Source: Mycolicibacterium llatzerense (GTDB lineage Bacteria > Actinomycetota > Actinomycetes > Mycobacteriales > Mycobacteriaceae). Taken from it: a stretch of 64,000 nt of DNA. The stretch spans positions 1 to 64,000 of the forward strand of contig NZ_JXST01000004.1 in the NCBI RefSeq assembly GCF_000878195.1, given 5' to 3'. Both the position numbers and the translations under genes were made by a program. Positions within the stretch are counted from its first letter, which is position 1; each line of letters begins with the position of its first letter. A model generated the notes under the pieces. It saw nothing but the letters and a program-made list of their open reading frames with translations, had not been told where the DNA came from and searched no databases. Shown in pieces: positions 38,201-45,836 of this stretch.

Positions 38201-39016
38201 CTGTTGGAGAACACGGCAAGCCACGTTCATCAGACTTTCTTCGAGTGTTTCGCGGACCGTGATTGGGCCACGATGAGCGAAATGTGCGCTGACGCCGTGG
38301 TGTCCGACGATCGCCGTACGGTGATCAGCTCAGGGCTGCTTCGCGGCCGCGAAGCCAATATCGGGAACATGCGGGCGATCGCCGAATTCGGAGTGACGCT
38401 GTCCGCGTCGAGCGTGGTCGCCACCCGCGGACAGCGGCTCGCACTGATTCTGGACAACTTCGAAAGCAATGCCGAAGAACCCGAGCCGTTCGTCGCGGCC
38501 ATGCTGACCGTCGCCGAAGTCGATGCCGGCGAGCGGATCACGGCGTTCGTGACCTTCGACCCCGACGACTTCGACGCCGCCTTCCAGGAACTCGACGCCC
38601 GGTACCTCGCTGGCGAGGCGGCCGCTTACGCCCGCACCTGGTCGGTGATCGCAAGCGGCCATGCCCGGTATAATCGCCACGAATTGCCTTCTACGACAAT
38701 GGATCCGGTGTACATCGATCATCGTCCTCTCGTCGGTGCCGAGGGCGCCGATCTGGCGGCGTCGTTGCACGCGGTGTCGGAGCTCGTCCCGGACGTGCGC
38801 ATCTGCGTCGAGGCGGTGCGTCGACTGAATGACCTCGGCGCGGTCATGACGCAGACCCTGAAAGGGAGCTCGGCAGAGGGCCTCTACGCGGAGTTGTCGA
38901 CGGTCGCCGTCGTCATGGTCGACGGTGAGCTGATCAGCCGCGTCGAGGTATACGAAGCGGCGGAACTCGACGCGGCGCTCGCGCGCTTCGACGAGCTCAC
39001 CGACCGCCGAGGGTGA
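32285..39016 (+). CDS. Giant multidomain regulator: BTAD/SARP DNA-binding, class III cyclase, AAA ATPase, TPR, repeated SnoaL-like domains
   Basis: 2,243 residues in one uninterrupted frame. In order: winged-helix DNA-binding domain (about 8-95), BTAD helical domain (about 100-245), class III nucleotide-cyclase domain (about 260-425; FLLTDIEGST with metal Asp, KTRGEGDATFSVF, VNRAARL), AAA/STAND ATPase (about 455-830; VGRGDE, Walker A GEPGVGKTR near 488, Walker B VVLILDDLHWA near 603), TPR-like helices (about 830-1275), then SnoaL/NTF2-like modules. These are one half-unit (about 1280-1428) and three tandem units of about 270 residues starting near 1429, 1703 and 1975. The first half resembles mycobacterial cyclase-ATPase regulators such as Rv1358 and Rv2488c. 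The module tail may bind a hydrophobic ligand. ATG 32285 or GTG 32312; neither has a clear ribosome-binding site. Confidence 0.88.
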   Translation: MADVITLQAVELGVLGPLQVRQDGTPVTIPGAKPRAILTMLGLHCGSVVSADTFFELLWGDESPRTAAKALQTHISALRRALGDGLILTQGSGWTLADTDVDAARYKSAARSARDAAATGDTGEAVTRFDEAVTLWRGIPELPDGRRGTSEKTRWLESHAALVEDRADALLAAGRVAEIIGELEAAVADAPLRERRWGQLMLALYRAGRQGEALGAYRRARALLADELGVDPGPSLRRLEAAIVAQDSSLEIPAAQHVQAGTRAVTFLLTDIEGSTAAWEADADAMAVALARHDELVGQVVTSHGGRLIKTRGEGDATFSVFDRPSAAAAAAVELQQAMAAEPWAPADPMRIRVALHTGEVELRDGDYFGRAVNRAARLRSIALGGQVLCSGATAELVIDSLSDDVVLTDLGMRQLKNLVRPEHVFELRLDAAGIASDQPANDESIERPALPAVLAGRGPFVGRGDELGQLFSVWQTALTGTTDAVLIAGEPGVGKTRLAGEWSRQAHAQGALVLYGRCDEDLGAPYQPFAEALRSLVPCLGAARLRALRGVEALLALVPGLADVLPDMATPTRADPDTERYALFDAVVAVLGAASAGPPVVLILDDLHWAAKPTLLLLRHLLRFGDHARVQIIGTYRSTDLDRSHPLAAMLADLHRDGTAHRLALAGLDEDDVTAYVAEAGYDDQELARALASVTGGNPFFLIEALRHVEESGGHWEPGTLPQGVREAVSRRLSRLPAETNKALAAAAVIGSRFSVHLVERVVGDDLIDAFDEACRAGIIIEESGGCYRFNHAIVRQSLLAELPSVRRMRLHQRIATTLETESGAEEELLAELAHHYFECAWAGNAAKAVEYCRRAADQAMTRLAYEGAADLYDHALHALEELDDELPDRDDQVAELLIARCEALLAAGDVASAAGVVSQLQAATVDSVRLAAWATCFDGQLSMLTHPERLDEIESALDGAARRLAGLDDAAGEAKAHNVRAGCLARLGKIGDCEVALDDALNAARRSGDHRRVNAVLAGAPLAALWGPNPVPRAGGRCLDVVRLLRITTESPAVEATSMRCQAVLEAFRGRGAAARRMIDSARRTVAELGLRHALLEVEQFAGIVELVAGEPDAAERYLRKAYNGFRRLRLDIDTSETAALLGRTCLMLGRDTEADELCTESEQLAGHALKASIAWRTLRAQLLSRGGDHQAARQAAEAAVALAERTDALVDHGDACDCLAMVLAAGGDAAGARAAAERAGALYERKGAAALAERAHALLGGPGLVSVPAEPELPAVEVHTAAVRMSELVMAAHDRGDWDEFERMIAPDASVESRRKLVGFKRGDFSLPEVTHQTRRDLESGAMRLAHDVVAVRGDRLALARVRVGTADVSAGAPQDEFLQVYGVDDEGRVTFHVWFDPEDMDAAVAELDAQYARLEGRSQRESQSENAASQAAEHYLDAYAARDWTAVAEVLADDLVVDDRRRVVNAGIRHGRDAEIASLRAYADAGITGMTFVVVATRQERLILVRASGAGGDSGEFRNDMLGVVEINSRNQIAVMVVFDVDDLGAATAELDARYLAGAAAAHAHTWAAVVRAYAALNRHELPETTGNMVSIDNRLIASYAPGGVKEYTLLAWDQVPDIGFRIEVVHLLTDFGAVITHAVRGTSREGFEAEWREIHLMTIDGDRFSRSEMFDEDALDAALAKFEELDTPPRLDTPPGLDNQADQVDQRFWALFLDRSWDTMAAMLSDDFVLDDHRQGLNAGIRRGRDAEIDNLKVIADLMEDGFLTSSTFATRGSYLALRIFRMSRQGEDSAVYYSEMLGVVEVDADGKLVAHVVFDVDHLDDAFAELDARYLVGEAAACAPTWSTIVSAYAALNRHELPATTPDAVNVDHRPLISTEAAEMAAAVGAVLDQMPNVHARVDAVHRLSEMGAVVTQTLKGTSAEGFCVEWRMINVYLVEGELISRAELFGESDLDAALARFDGLHSPATLLENTASHVHQTFFECFADRDWATMSEMCADAVVSDDRRTVISSGLLRGREANIGNMRAIAEFGVTLSASSVVATRGQRLALILDNFESNAEEPEPFVAAMLTVAEVDAGERITAFVTFDPDDFDAAFQELDARYLAGEAAAYARTWSVIASGHARYNRHELPSTTMDPVYIDHRPLVGAEGADLAASLHAVSELVPDVRICVEAVRRLNDLGAVMTQTLKGSSAEGLYAELSTVAVVMVDGELISRVEVYEAAELDAALARFDELTDRRG
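36572..39013 (+). repeat. Three tandem ~815-bp coding repeats (double SnoaL-like units)
   Basis: Within the giant regulator, units start at about 36572, 37394 and 38210. Each opens with a line such as YAARDWTAVAEVLADD, FLDRSWDTMAAMLSDD or FADRDWATMSEMCADA and later contains ELDARYL(A/V)G(E)AAA, a Trp-rich segment, YAALNRHELP or HARYNRHELPS, and a closing DAALAKFEEL / DAALARFD. The protein repeats are clear, while the DNA has diverged, so this is an old duplication rather than a recent array. Confidence 0.85.
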
Positions 39017-39059
39017 AGTAGATAGCGAAGAATTCGCGAAAGTTCGCGATCTACTTCAC
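39013..39059. terminator. Hairpin after the giant regulator gene
   Basis: GTGAAGTAGAT (39013-39023) pairs perfectly with ATCTACTTCAC (39049-39059); inner bases AGCGAA/TTCGCG extend the stem with one mismatch. It overlaps the stop codon and separates this gene from the convergent exported-protein gene, so it may stop transcription from both sides. No T-tract is evident. Confidence 0.6.
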
Positions 39060-39069
39060 GTTCGGCGAC

Positions 39070-39648
39070 TCAGAAGTGGGTGGTGGCGCAGGCCGTCGGC
39101 GTGGTGAGGTTCACCCCTGGGTAGGTGACCTGAATGTCCGCGCAGGCAATGAAATTGGCCTCGGTGTTCGGCCTGCCGGTCCGGACGTCGAGCGGCAGCG
39201 AGGTGCCGTCGACCGCGAACTCCTCGAACGTGCCGCCGCCGTTGAAGGTGACCGACACGAGGGCGCTGTTCTGCGACTTGAGCTGCCGCGAGTTCACCGG
39301 GCCGTTCCACGAGCCACGGTTGATCGGCGGGGCGCCGGTCGGTGCGCTGTACGAGACGTCCTGGTACACATCGCGGTTGGCGCTGCGCAGCGTGATGTTC
39401 TCGCGAGCCCACGTATTCGGCGGCAGCGGAACCGGATTGCCCCCGACCACCAGGTTCGTGGCGGTGTTGAACGTGCACGCACCTCCCGAGCACTGCGCGG
39501 TCACGTGAATCTGAATCTTGGTGCCGTCGTCGACCGGCACGAAGGCGTCGGCCGAATTGACTGCGGCAGCAGCCGTCACGGGGGACATCAGGGCCGTCGC
39601 GGTCAGCACAGCGGCCGCACTTGCTGCAGTAAGCCGGTTCACAGTCAA
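39070..39648 (-). CDS. Exported protein, positional equivalent of Rv3572
   Basis: 192 residues. Cleavable signal peptide (about 1-30, LTAASAAAVLTATALMSPVTAAAA). The mature part has four Cys (QCSGGACTF, IACAD, TACAT) likely forming two disulphides and a beta-rich pattern. Function unknown. It lies 16 bp downstream of kshB on the same strand, as Rv3572 does in M. tuberculosis, so it may be co-transcribed and KstR-controlled. Confidence 0.75.
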   Translation of the reverse strand: MTVNRLTAASAAAVLTATALMSPVTAAAAVNSADAFVPVDDGTKIQIHVTAQCSGGACTFNTATNLVVGGNPVPLPPNTWARENITLRSANRDVYQDVSYSAPTGAPPINRGSWNGPVNSRQLKSQNSALVSVTFNGGGTFEEFAVDGTSLPLDVRTGRPNTEANFIACADIQVTYPGVNLTTPTACATTHF

Positions 39649-39664
39649 GAAAGTAATCCGTTCG

Positions 39665-40726
39665 CTACTCGTCGTAGGTGACTTCGACGGAATCCGTCTT
39701 GGGCACCGCTTGGCAACCGAGGATGAGGCCCTCTTCGAGGTCGGACGGCTCCAACACGTCGTTGATCGCCATGTCGACGTCGCCCTTCTTCATCAGCACC
39801 GCACACGCTCCGCAGTGTCCCTCGCGGCAGGAGAACGGTGCGTCCAGTCCCTTGTCGAGCAGCACGTCGAGCAGTACGGCATTGCGCGGCCAACGCAGCT
39901 CGTGCGTCTCGCCGTCGAGCGTGACGATTGCGGTGGCCGGGCCCTCATCGCTGTCATCTTCGGCGAGCACGACAGCTGCGAACGGGTCGGAGTCCAGTGA
40001 CTGGAACACCTCGAGATGGACGTTGCTCTTGTCGGCGCCGGATTTGAGCAGCGCTTCCTCGGTGGCGGCCATGAACGGCGCCGGGCCACAGATGAAGGCC
40101 TCGCGCGTGACGTAGGGCGCCAGCTGGGTGGCCAGGATGGTCGGGTTGGGCAACCCCTGCACCGACTCCAGCCAATGCACGATGGACAGCCGGTCGGGGT
40201 ACAGCGAGGTCAGCTCACGCAGCGCCTTGCCGAAGATCACCGAGTTCTCATTGCGGTTGGCGTAGAACAGCGTCACCTTGCCGGTGCCCTCGGACAGCGC
40301 GGACTTGAGGATCGACAGCATCGGGGTGATGCCGCTACCGCCGGCCAGCAGCAGGAAGTCGGCGTCCAGGTTCTTGGGGACGAAGGTGCCGGACGGCGCC
40401 AGCACGTGCATCCGCATGCCGACATGCGCGTTGTCGCACAGCCAGTTCGACGCGTAGCCGTCGGCGGTGCGCTTGACCGCGACGGTCAGCGCCTCGTCGG
40501 CGTACGGCGAGCTGCACAGCGAGTAGCAGCGGGCGACGGATCCGGTGCGGGTGCTCGGGACGCGCAGGGTCAGGAATTGACCGGGGGAGTACTTCAGCCG
40601 GTCTGCCGGGATGTCGCTGCCGTTCGGCACCGTGAACACCAACACGCGTGCGTCGGCGGTCTCTGCGACGACGTCGGCCACCACAAGTTCCAGCACGTGG
40701 CTGCCCAGCGGCTCGTCCACAACCAT
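39665..40726 (-). CDS. kshB: 3-ketosteroid 9-alpha-hydroxylase reductase subunit KshB
   Basis: 353 residues. Electron-transfer partner of the KshA oxygenase that opens steroid ring B. FAD domain with RCYSLCSSP (FAD-binding RxYS), NAD domain with LLAGGSGITPMLSIL and ICGPAPFM, and a C-terminal plant-type [2Fe-2S] ferredoxin domain (CREGHCGACAVLM ... LGCQA; all four Cys present). ATG 40726 is used; a GTG one codon upstream is possible. Divergent from hsaA with two KstR operators in the 154-bp gap. Confidence 0.93.
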   Translation of the reverse strand: MVVDEPLGSHVLELVVADVVAETADARVLVFTVPNGSDIPADRLKYSPGQFLTLRVPSTRTGSVARCYSLCSSPYADEALTVAVKRTADGYASNWLCDNAHVGMRMHVLAPSGTFVPKNLDADFLLLAGGSGITPMLSILKSALSEGTGKVTLFYANRNENSVIFGKALRELTSLYPDRLSIVHWLESVQGLPNPTILATQLAPYVTREAFICGPAPFMAATEEALLKSGADKSNVHLEVFQSLDSDPFAAVVLAEDDSDEGPATAIVTLDGETHELRWPRNAVLLDVLLDKGLDAPFSCREGHCGACAVLMKKGDVDMAINDVLEPSDLEEGLILGCQAVPKTDSVEVTYDE

Positions 40727-40760
40727 CACCCTTCTTTCAAGCCAGCCCACGGTCAGTAAC

Positions 40761-40774
40761 TAGAACAGGTTATA
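40761..40774. promoter_or_regulatory. KstR operator on the kshB side
   Basis: TAGAACAGGTTATA matches the KstR motif TnnAACnnGTTnnA at every fixed position; it lies 35 bp upstream of kshB. Confidence 0.88.
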
Positions 40775-40828
40775 GAAGCCCACTTTTGCGGGTCTACCTG
40801 CTGTAGAAGAGCCGTGCTCGACACAAAT

Positions 40829-40842
40829 CGTAACGTGTTCTA
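40829..40842. promoter_or_regulatory. KstR operator on the hsaA side
   Basis: CGTAACGTGTTCTA matches the KstR motif except for C instead of T at the first position; it lies 38 bp upstream of hsaA. The two sites are 68 bp apart, one for each divergent promoter. Confidence 0.8.
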
Positions 40843-40880
40843 ATCTTCTGTCTAGATGACCACTCCCCGGGAGGCAATCC

Positions 40881-42071
40881 GTGACGTCAATTGAACAACG
40901 CGACGTGCAGGCCGTGCTGGCCGGTATCGACGACCTGTTGCCGGTGCTGCGCGAGCGCGCACAGCTGACCGAAGACCTGCGCCAGGTGCCGCAGGAGTCT
41001 ATCGACAGTCTGAACGACATCGGCTTCTTCAAGCTGCTGCAGCCCGCCCAGTGGGACGGCCTCGAAGCCGATCCCACGCAGTTCTACGAGGCGGTCCGCC
41101 GCATCGCCAGCGCCTGCGGTTCCACCGGTTGGGTCGCGTCGATCATCGGCGTGCACAACTGGCACCTGGCACTGTTCGATCAGCAGGCCCAGGAAGACGT
41201 CTGGGGCGACGACTCCACCGTCCGCATCTCCTCGTCGTACGCGCCGATGGGTGCGGGTGTCGTGACCGAGACCGGTGACGGCTACATCGTCAACGGCGCC
41301 TGGAACTGGTCCTCGGGTTCGGAGCACGCCACCTGGGCGTTCCTCGGCGGCCCGGTGATCAAGGACGGCCGCCCGGTCGACTTCGGCAGCTTCCTGATCC
41401 CGCGCACCGAGTACACCATCGACGACGTGTGGAACGTGGTCGGCCTGCGTGGCACCGGTAGCAACACGGTCGTCGTCAAAGACGTCTTCGTGCCGCGCCA
41501 CCGCTTCCTGTCGTACAAGTCGATGAACGACGGCACCGCCGGCGGCTACCAGACCAACACCGCCCCGGTCTACAAGATGCCGTGGGGCACCGTGCACCCC
41601 ACCACCATCTCGGCGCCGATCGTCGGTATGGCCTACGGCGCCTACGACGCGCACGTCGAGCACCAGGGCAAGCGCGTCCGTGCGGCGTTCGCCGGTGAGA
41701 AGTCCAAGGACGACCCGTTCGCCAAGGTCCGCATCGCCGAGGCCGCCAGCGACATCGACGCCGCGTGGCGTCAGCTGATCGGCAACATCGCCGACGAGTA
41801 CGCCCTGCTGGTCGCCGGCAAGGAGATCCCGTTCGAGCTGCGGGCCCGCGCCCGTCGCGACCAGGTGCGCGCCACCGGCCGCGCCATCGCATCCGTCGAC
41901 CGGCTCTTCGAGGCGGCCGGCGCCACCGCGCTGGCCAACGGCACTCCGCTGCAGCGCTTCTGGCGTGACGCCCACGCCGGCCGGGTGCACGCCGCCAACG
42001 AGCCCGAGCGGGCCTACCTGATCTTCGGCAACAACGAATTCGGTCTGCCGCCCGCAGACACCATGGTCTAA
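40881..42071 (+). CDS. hsaA: 3-HSA hydroxylase, oxygenase component HsaA
   Basis: 396 residues. Flavin-dependent monooxygenase (acyl-CoA dehydrogenase fold) that converts 3-HSA to the catechol 3,4-DHSA, using FMNH2 from HsaB. Family regions: DIGFFKLLQPAQWDGLEADP, ASACGSTGWVASIIGVHNW, VNGAWNWSSGSEHATWAFLGG and the C-terminal FWRDAHAGRVHAANEPERAYLIFG. GTG 40881 with a GGGAGG site upstream. In other mycobacteria hsaD follows; here hsaC begins 15 bp after the stop. Confidence 0.94.
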   Translation: MTSIEQRDVQAVLAGIDDLLPVLRERAQLTEDLRQVPQESIDSLNDIGFFKLLQPAQWDGLEADPTQFYEAVRRIASACGSTGWVASIIGVHNWHLALFDQQAQEDVWGDDSTVRISSSYAPMGAGVVTETGDGYIVNGAWNWSSGSEHATWAFLGGPVIKDGRPVDFGSFLIPRTEYTIDDVWNVVGLRGTGSNTVVVKDVFVPRHRFLSYKSMNDGTAGGYQTNTAPVYKMPWGTVHPTTISAPIVGMAYGAYDAHVEHQGKRVRAAFAGEKSKDDPFAKVRIAEAASDIDAAWRQLIGNIADEYALLVAGKEIPFELRARARRDQVRATGRAIASVDRLFEAAGATALANGTPLQRFWRDAHAGRVHAANEPERAYLIFGNNEFGLPPADTMV

Positions 42072-42989
<918 letters not shown>

Positions 42990-43035
42990 GCTCGCGCGGC
43001 ATGAGCGACGAGCGCTTGCGCGAGGAGCATCGAAC

Positions 43036-43602
43036 ATGAGCGACACCCAGATCGACCCCCGCACATTCCGAAATGTGCTCGGGCAGTTCTGTACCGGCAT
43101 CACCGTCATCACCACCGTGCATGACGGTGTGCCGGTCGGTTTCGCCTGCCAGTCGTTCGCGGCGCTGTCGCTGGATCCCCCGCTGGTCCTGTTCTGCCCG
43201 ACGAAGCACTCGCGGGCCTGGAAAGCGATCGAGGCCAGCGGCAAGTTCTGCGTCAACATGCTGCACGAGAACCAGCAGCACGTGTCGGCGCAGTTCGGTT
43301 CCCGGGCCGAGGACAAGTTCGCCGGAATCGGTTGGAGCCCTTCGGAATTGGGTTCCCCGGTGCTCGACGGCACGCTCGCGCACATCGACTGCGAGGTGCA
43401 CTCCGTGCACGACGGCGGCGACCACTTCGTGGTGTTCGGCGCGGTGCAGTCGATGTCTGAGCCCCCGGCCGTCAAGCCCCGTCCGCTGCTGTTCTACCGC
43501 GGCGAGTACACCGGCATCGAGCCGGACAAGAACACCCCGGCGCAATGGCGCGATGATTTGGAAGCGTTCTTGACCACGACAACCGAGGACACCTGGCTAT
43601 AG
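43036..43602 (+). CDS. hsaB: 3-HSA hydroxylase, flavin reductase component HsaB
   Basis: 188 residues. Flavin reductase domain with FRNVLGQFCTGITVITT, GFACQSFAALSLDPPLVLFCP and VFGAVQSM motifs. Supplies reduced FMN to HsaA. ATG 43036 has GAGGAG eight bases upstream; the frame is also open further upstream in hsaC's tail. M. tuberculosis places nat after hsaB; here an MFS gene follows 7 bp later. Confidence 0.93.
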   Translation: MSDTQIDPRTFRNVLGQFCTGITVITTVHDGVPVGFACQSFAALSLDPPLVLFCPTKHSRAWKAIEASGKFCVNMLHENQQHVSAQFGSRAEDKFAGIGWSPSELGSPVLDGTLAHIDCEVHSVHDGGDHFVVFGAVQSMSEPPAVKPRPLLFYRGEYTGIEPDKNTPAQWRDDLEAFLTTTTEDTWL

Positions 43603-43609
43603 TCGCGCC

Positions 43610-44941
43610 ATGAGCGCGCCGATCCGGTCCGGATTGCGGCGGGTTGTCCTGGCCTCCATGGCCGGCACCGTCGTGGAGTGGTACGAGTTCTTCCTGTACG
43701 GCACCGCTGCCACGATCGTGTTCAGCAAGGTGTTCTTCGGGCAGAGCGGCAGCGATCTCGACGCGATCTTCGCGGCCTTCGTCACCTACGCGGTGGGCTT
43801 CGTCGCGCGCCCGCTCGGCGGTGTGGTGTTCGGTCACTTCGGTGACAAGTTCGGCCGCAAGACGCTGCTGCAGTTCTCGCTGTTGCTGGTCGGTTCGGCC
43901 ACCTTCCTGATGGGCTGCCTGCCGACCTTCGGGCAGATCGGTTATTGGGCGCCGACCATGTTGGTGGTACTGCGGTTCATTCAGGGCTTCGCGGTCGGCG
44001 GCGAATGGGGCGGCGCGGTGCTCCTGGTCGCCGAGCACAGTCCCGCGCAGAGCCGGGGATTCTGGTCCAGCTGGCCGCAGGCCGGGGTGCCGGTGGGCAA
44101 CATCCTGGCGACCGTCGTGCTGCTGACGCTGACCGGAGCGCTGCCCGAATCGGAGTTCCTGTCCTGGGGCTGGCGGGTGGCGTTCTGGCTGTCGGCGGTG
44201 GTGGTGCTGGTCGGCTACTACATCCGGACCAAGGTGACCGATGCGCCGATTTTCGTTGCGGCGCAACAGGAAGCCGAGGCGTTCAAGGCATCGTCATTGA
44301 GCGTGGTGGAGGTGCTCCGGTACTACCCGGGCAAGGTGCTGACCGCCATGGGTCTGCGGTTCGCAGAGAACATCATGTACTACCTGGTGGTCACGTTCTC
44401 GATCACCTATCTGAAAGTGCATGCGGGCGTGAGCACTTCGTTGATCCTGTGGTACCTGCTGGTGGCCCACGCGGCGCACCTGGTGGCCATCCCGTTGGTG
44501 GGAAAGCTCTCCGACCGCATCGGCCGCCGGCCCGTGTACCTGATCGGGACGCTGCTCACCGCGGTCTGGGGCTTCGTCGCGTTCCCGATGATGGACAGCA
44601 AGCACTACTTCGTCATCATGAGCGCGATCACCGCGGGCCTTGTGGCGCACGCCTTCATGTATGCGCCGCAGCCCGCGTTGATGTCCGAGATGTTCCCGAC
44701 CCGGATGCGCTATTCCGGTGTGTCCCTTGGCTATCAGGTGACGGCGATCTTCGCCGGTTCACTCGCGCCGATCATCGCGGTGCGGTTGTTGAAGGACTTC
44801 CACTCATCGGTGCCGATCGCGCTGTATCTGGCGGGGGCCTGCGTGGTGACGCTGGTCGCGCTGGCGTTCGCCAAGGAGACCAAGGGGATCGATCTGGCCG
44901 ACGTCGACCGCGCCGACAGCGAGCGAGCAGTGGTCGGGTGA
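43610..44941 (+). CDS. MFS transporter of the metabolite:H+ symporter (ShiA/MHS) family
   Basis: 443 residues with twelve predicted helices. Family motifs: ASMAGTVVEWYEFFLYGTAA at the start, RPLGGVVFGHFGDKFGRK between helices 2 and 3, FIQGFAVGGEWGGA and a second GRRPVYLIG loop. MHS members import organic acids; here it could move a steroid-degradation intermediate. It is 7 bp after hsaB on the same strand, so probably part of the KstR-controlled hsa operon. This gene is not at the equivalent M. tuberculosis position. Confidence 0.87.
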   Translation: MSAPIRSGLRRVVLASMAGTVVEWYEFFLYGTAATIVFSKVFFGQSGSDLDAIFAAFVTYAVGFVARPLGGVVFGHFGDKFGRKTLLQFSLLLVGSATFLMGCLPTFGQIGYWAPTMLVVLRFIQGFAVGGEWGGAVLLVAEHSPAQSRGFWSSWPQAGVPVGNILATVVLLTLTGALPESEFLSWGWRVAFWLSAVVVLVGYYIRTKVTDAPIFVAAQQEAEAFKASSLSVVEVLRYYPGKVLTAMGLRFAENIMYYLVVTFSITYLKVHAGVSTSLILWYLLVAHAAHLVAIPLVGKLSDRIGRRPVYLIGTLLTAVWGFVAFPMMDSKHYFVIMSAITAGLVAHAFMYAPQPALMSEMFPTRMRYSGVSLGYQVTAIFAGSLAPIIAVRLLKDFHSSVPIALYLAGACVVTLVALAFAKETKGIDLADVDRADSERAVVG

Positions 44942-44942
44942 G

Positions 44943-45758
44943 CTAGGACCCGTCCTGCATCGCGGCTTCCCACAGCCCGCGCCCGAGTTCCGACAGCCGC
45001 AGCGCGAGCTTCTCCACCCGTGCCGGGAAGGGACCGCGCGAGGCGTCCTTGATGGCCTTCAGCACCATCGATTCCGCGCTGAGGATTTCGTAGTCGGCCT
45101 TCAGATCCGGGTCCTCGGGGACGGTCTCGACCAACCCGAGCGCCAGCAGGTGGCTGACGTACTGCGGCACCATCAGCGGCAGGGCGACATTGGCGGTGCG
45201 GCCGATGAGGCACGCGTTCTCCAGCGTCGCGACACTGCGGTTCCGGGGGTAGATGTTCACCAGCGGTGACGACTCGTTGTCGGACAGCGCGCCGATGATG
45301 CGGGCCTCGTCGGCCACCAGCTGGTCGAGCAGTCGGTGATAGAGCTCGGTCTTACCGTCGGAAGTGCTCTGATCAAGGGCGCGGTCGAGCAGGCCGCCGA
45401 GCTTGCCGTGCAGTGACTGGGTGGCGGGCTGCTTTTGCTGCTTCTGCGGCGCCGGCGCCGGAGTGCGGTCCGGGGACATCTCGATGGCTTCGACGGTGGT
45501 CTTGGTCGCGATCGCAATCTGCTCGCCGCCCCAGGCCGCCAGCTTGAAACCGAACTTCGCGACGCCGAGGGCGCGGTTGGCCAGGCCGAGCGGATCGAAT
45601 CGCTTCGGGATCGCCAAACCGCCGCGCGGCGTCGAGATCGCGATGGCGATCTCCCCGATGGGCGTGGACAGCTTGATGCCGTGCCGTTCTAGGCCCTCGC
45701 GGTTCACCGGTAAGTCGTCAGTAACTTCCGGTTCTGGGTTGTCGGTTTCCTGGGACAT
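44943..45758 (-). CDS. Abi-alpha-like (DUF4393-type) protein
   Basis: 271 residues. A short acidic N-terminus is followed by helical segments (GLANRALGVAKFGFKLAAWGGEQIAIA). A Pro/Gln-rich linker comes next (about 95-112), then an alpha-helical C-terminal domain with ADEARIIGALSDNE, YPRNRS, LENACLIGRTANVALPLMVPQYVSHLLALGLVE and DPDLKADYEIL. The latter region fits the Abi-alpha family, named after abortive phage infection proteins; a role in defence is unproven for mycobacterial members. ATG 45758. Same strand as and 78 bp downstream of the aminotransferase. Confidence 0.65.
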   Translation of the reverse strand: MSQETDNPEPEVTDDLPVNREGLERHGIKLSTPIGEIAIAISTPRGGLAIPKRFDPLGLANRALGVAKFGFKLAAWGGEQIAIATKTTVEAIEMSPDRTPAPAPQKQQKQPATQSLHGKLGGLLDRALDQSTSDGKTELYHRLLDQLVADEARIIGALSDNESSPLVNIYPRNRSVATLENACLIGRTANVALPLMVPQYVSHLLALGLVETVPEDPDLKADYEILSAESMVLKAIKDASRGPFPARVEKLALRLSELGRGLWEAAMQDGS

Positions 45759-45836
45759 TGCGGACCGATGGTACCGGGCTGCCGTCTGATCTCGGTGGTT
45801 GTGTGGCAAACGCCTCAGCGGCCGGCAACAGGCACG

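Noticed and set aside
43472..44266. Minus-strand open frame opposite the MFS gene
   Set aside because: His/Gln/Arg-rich shadow translation with no start context.
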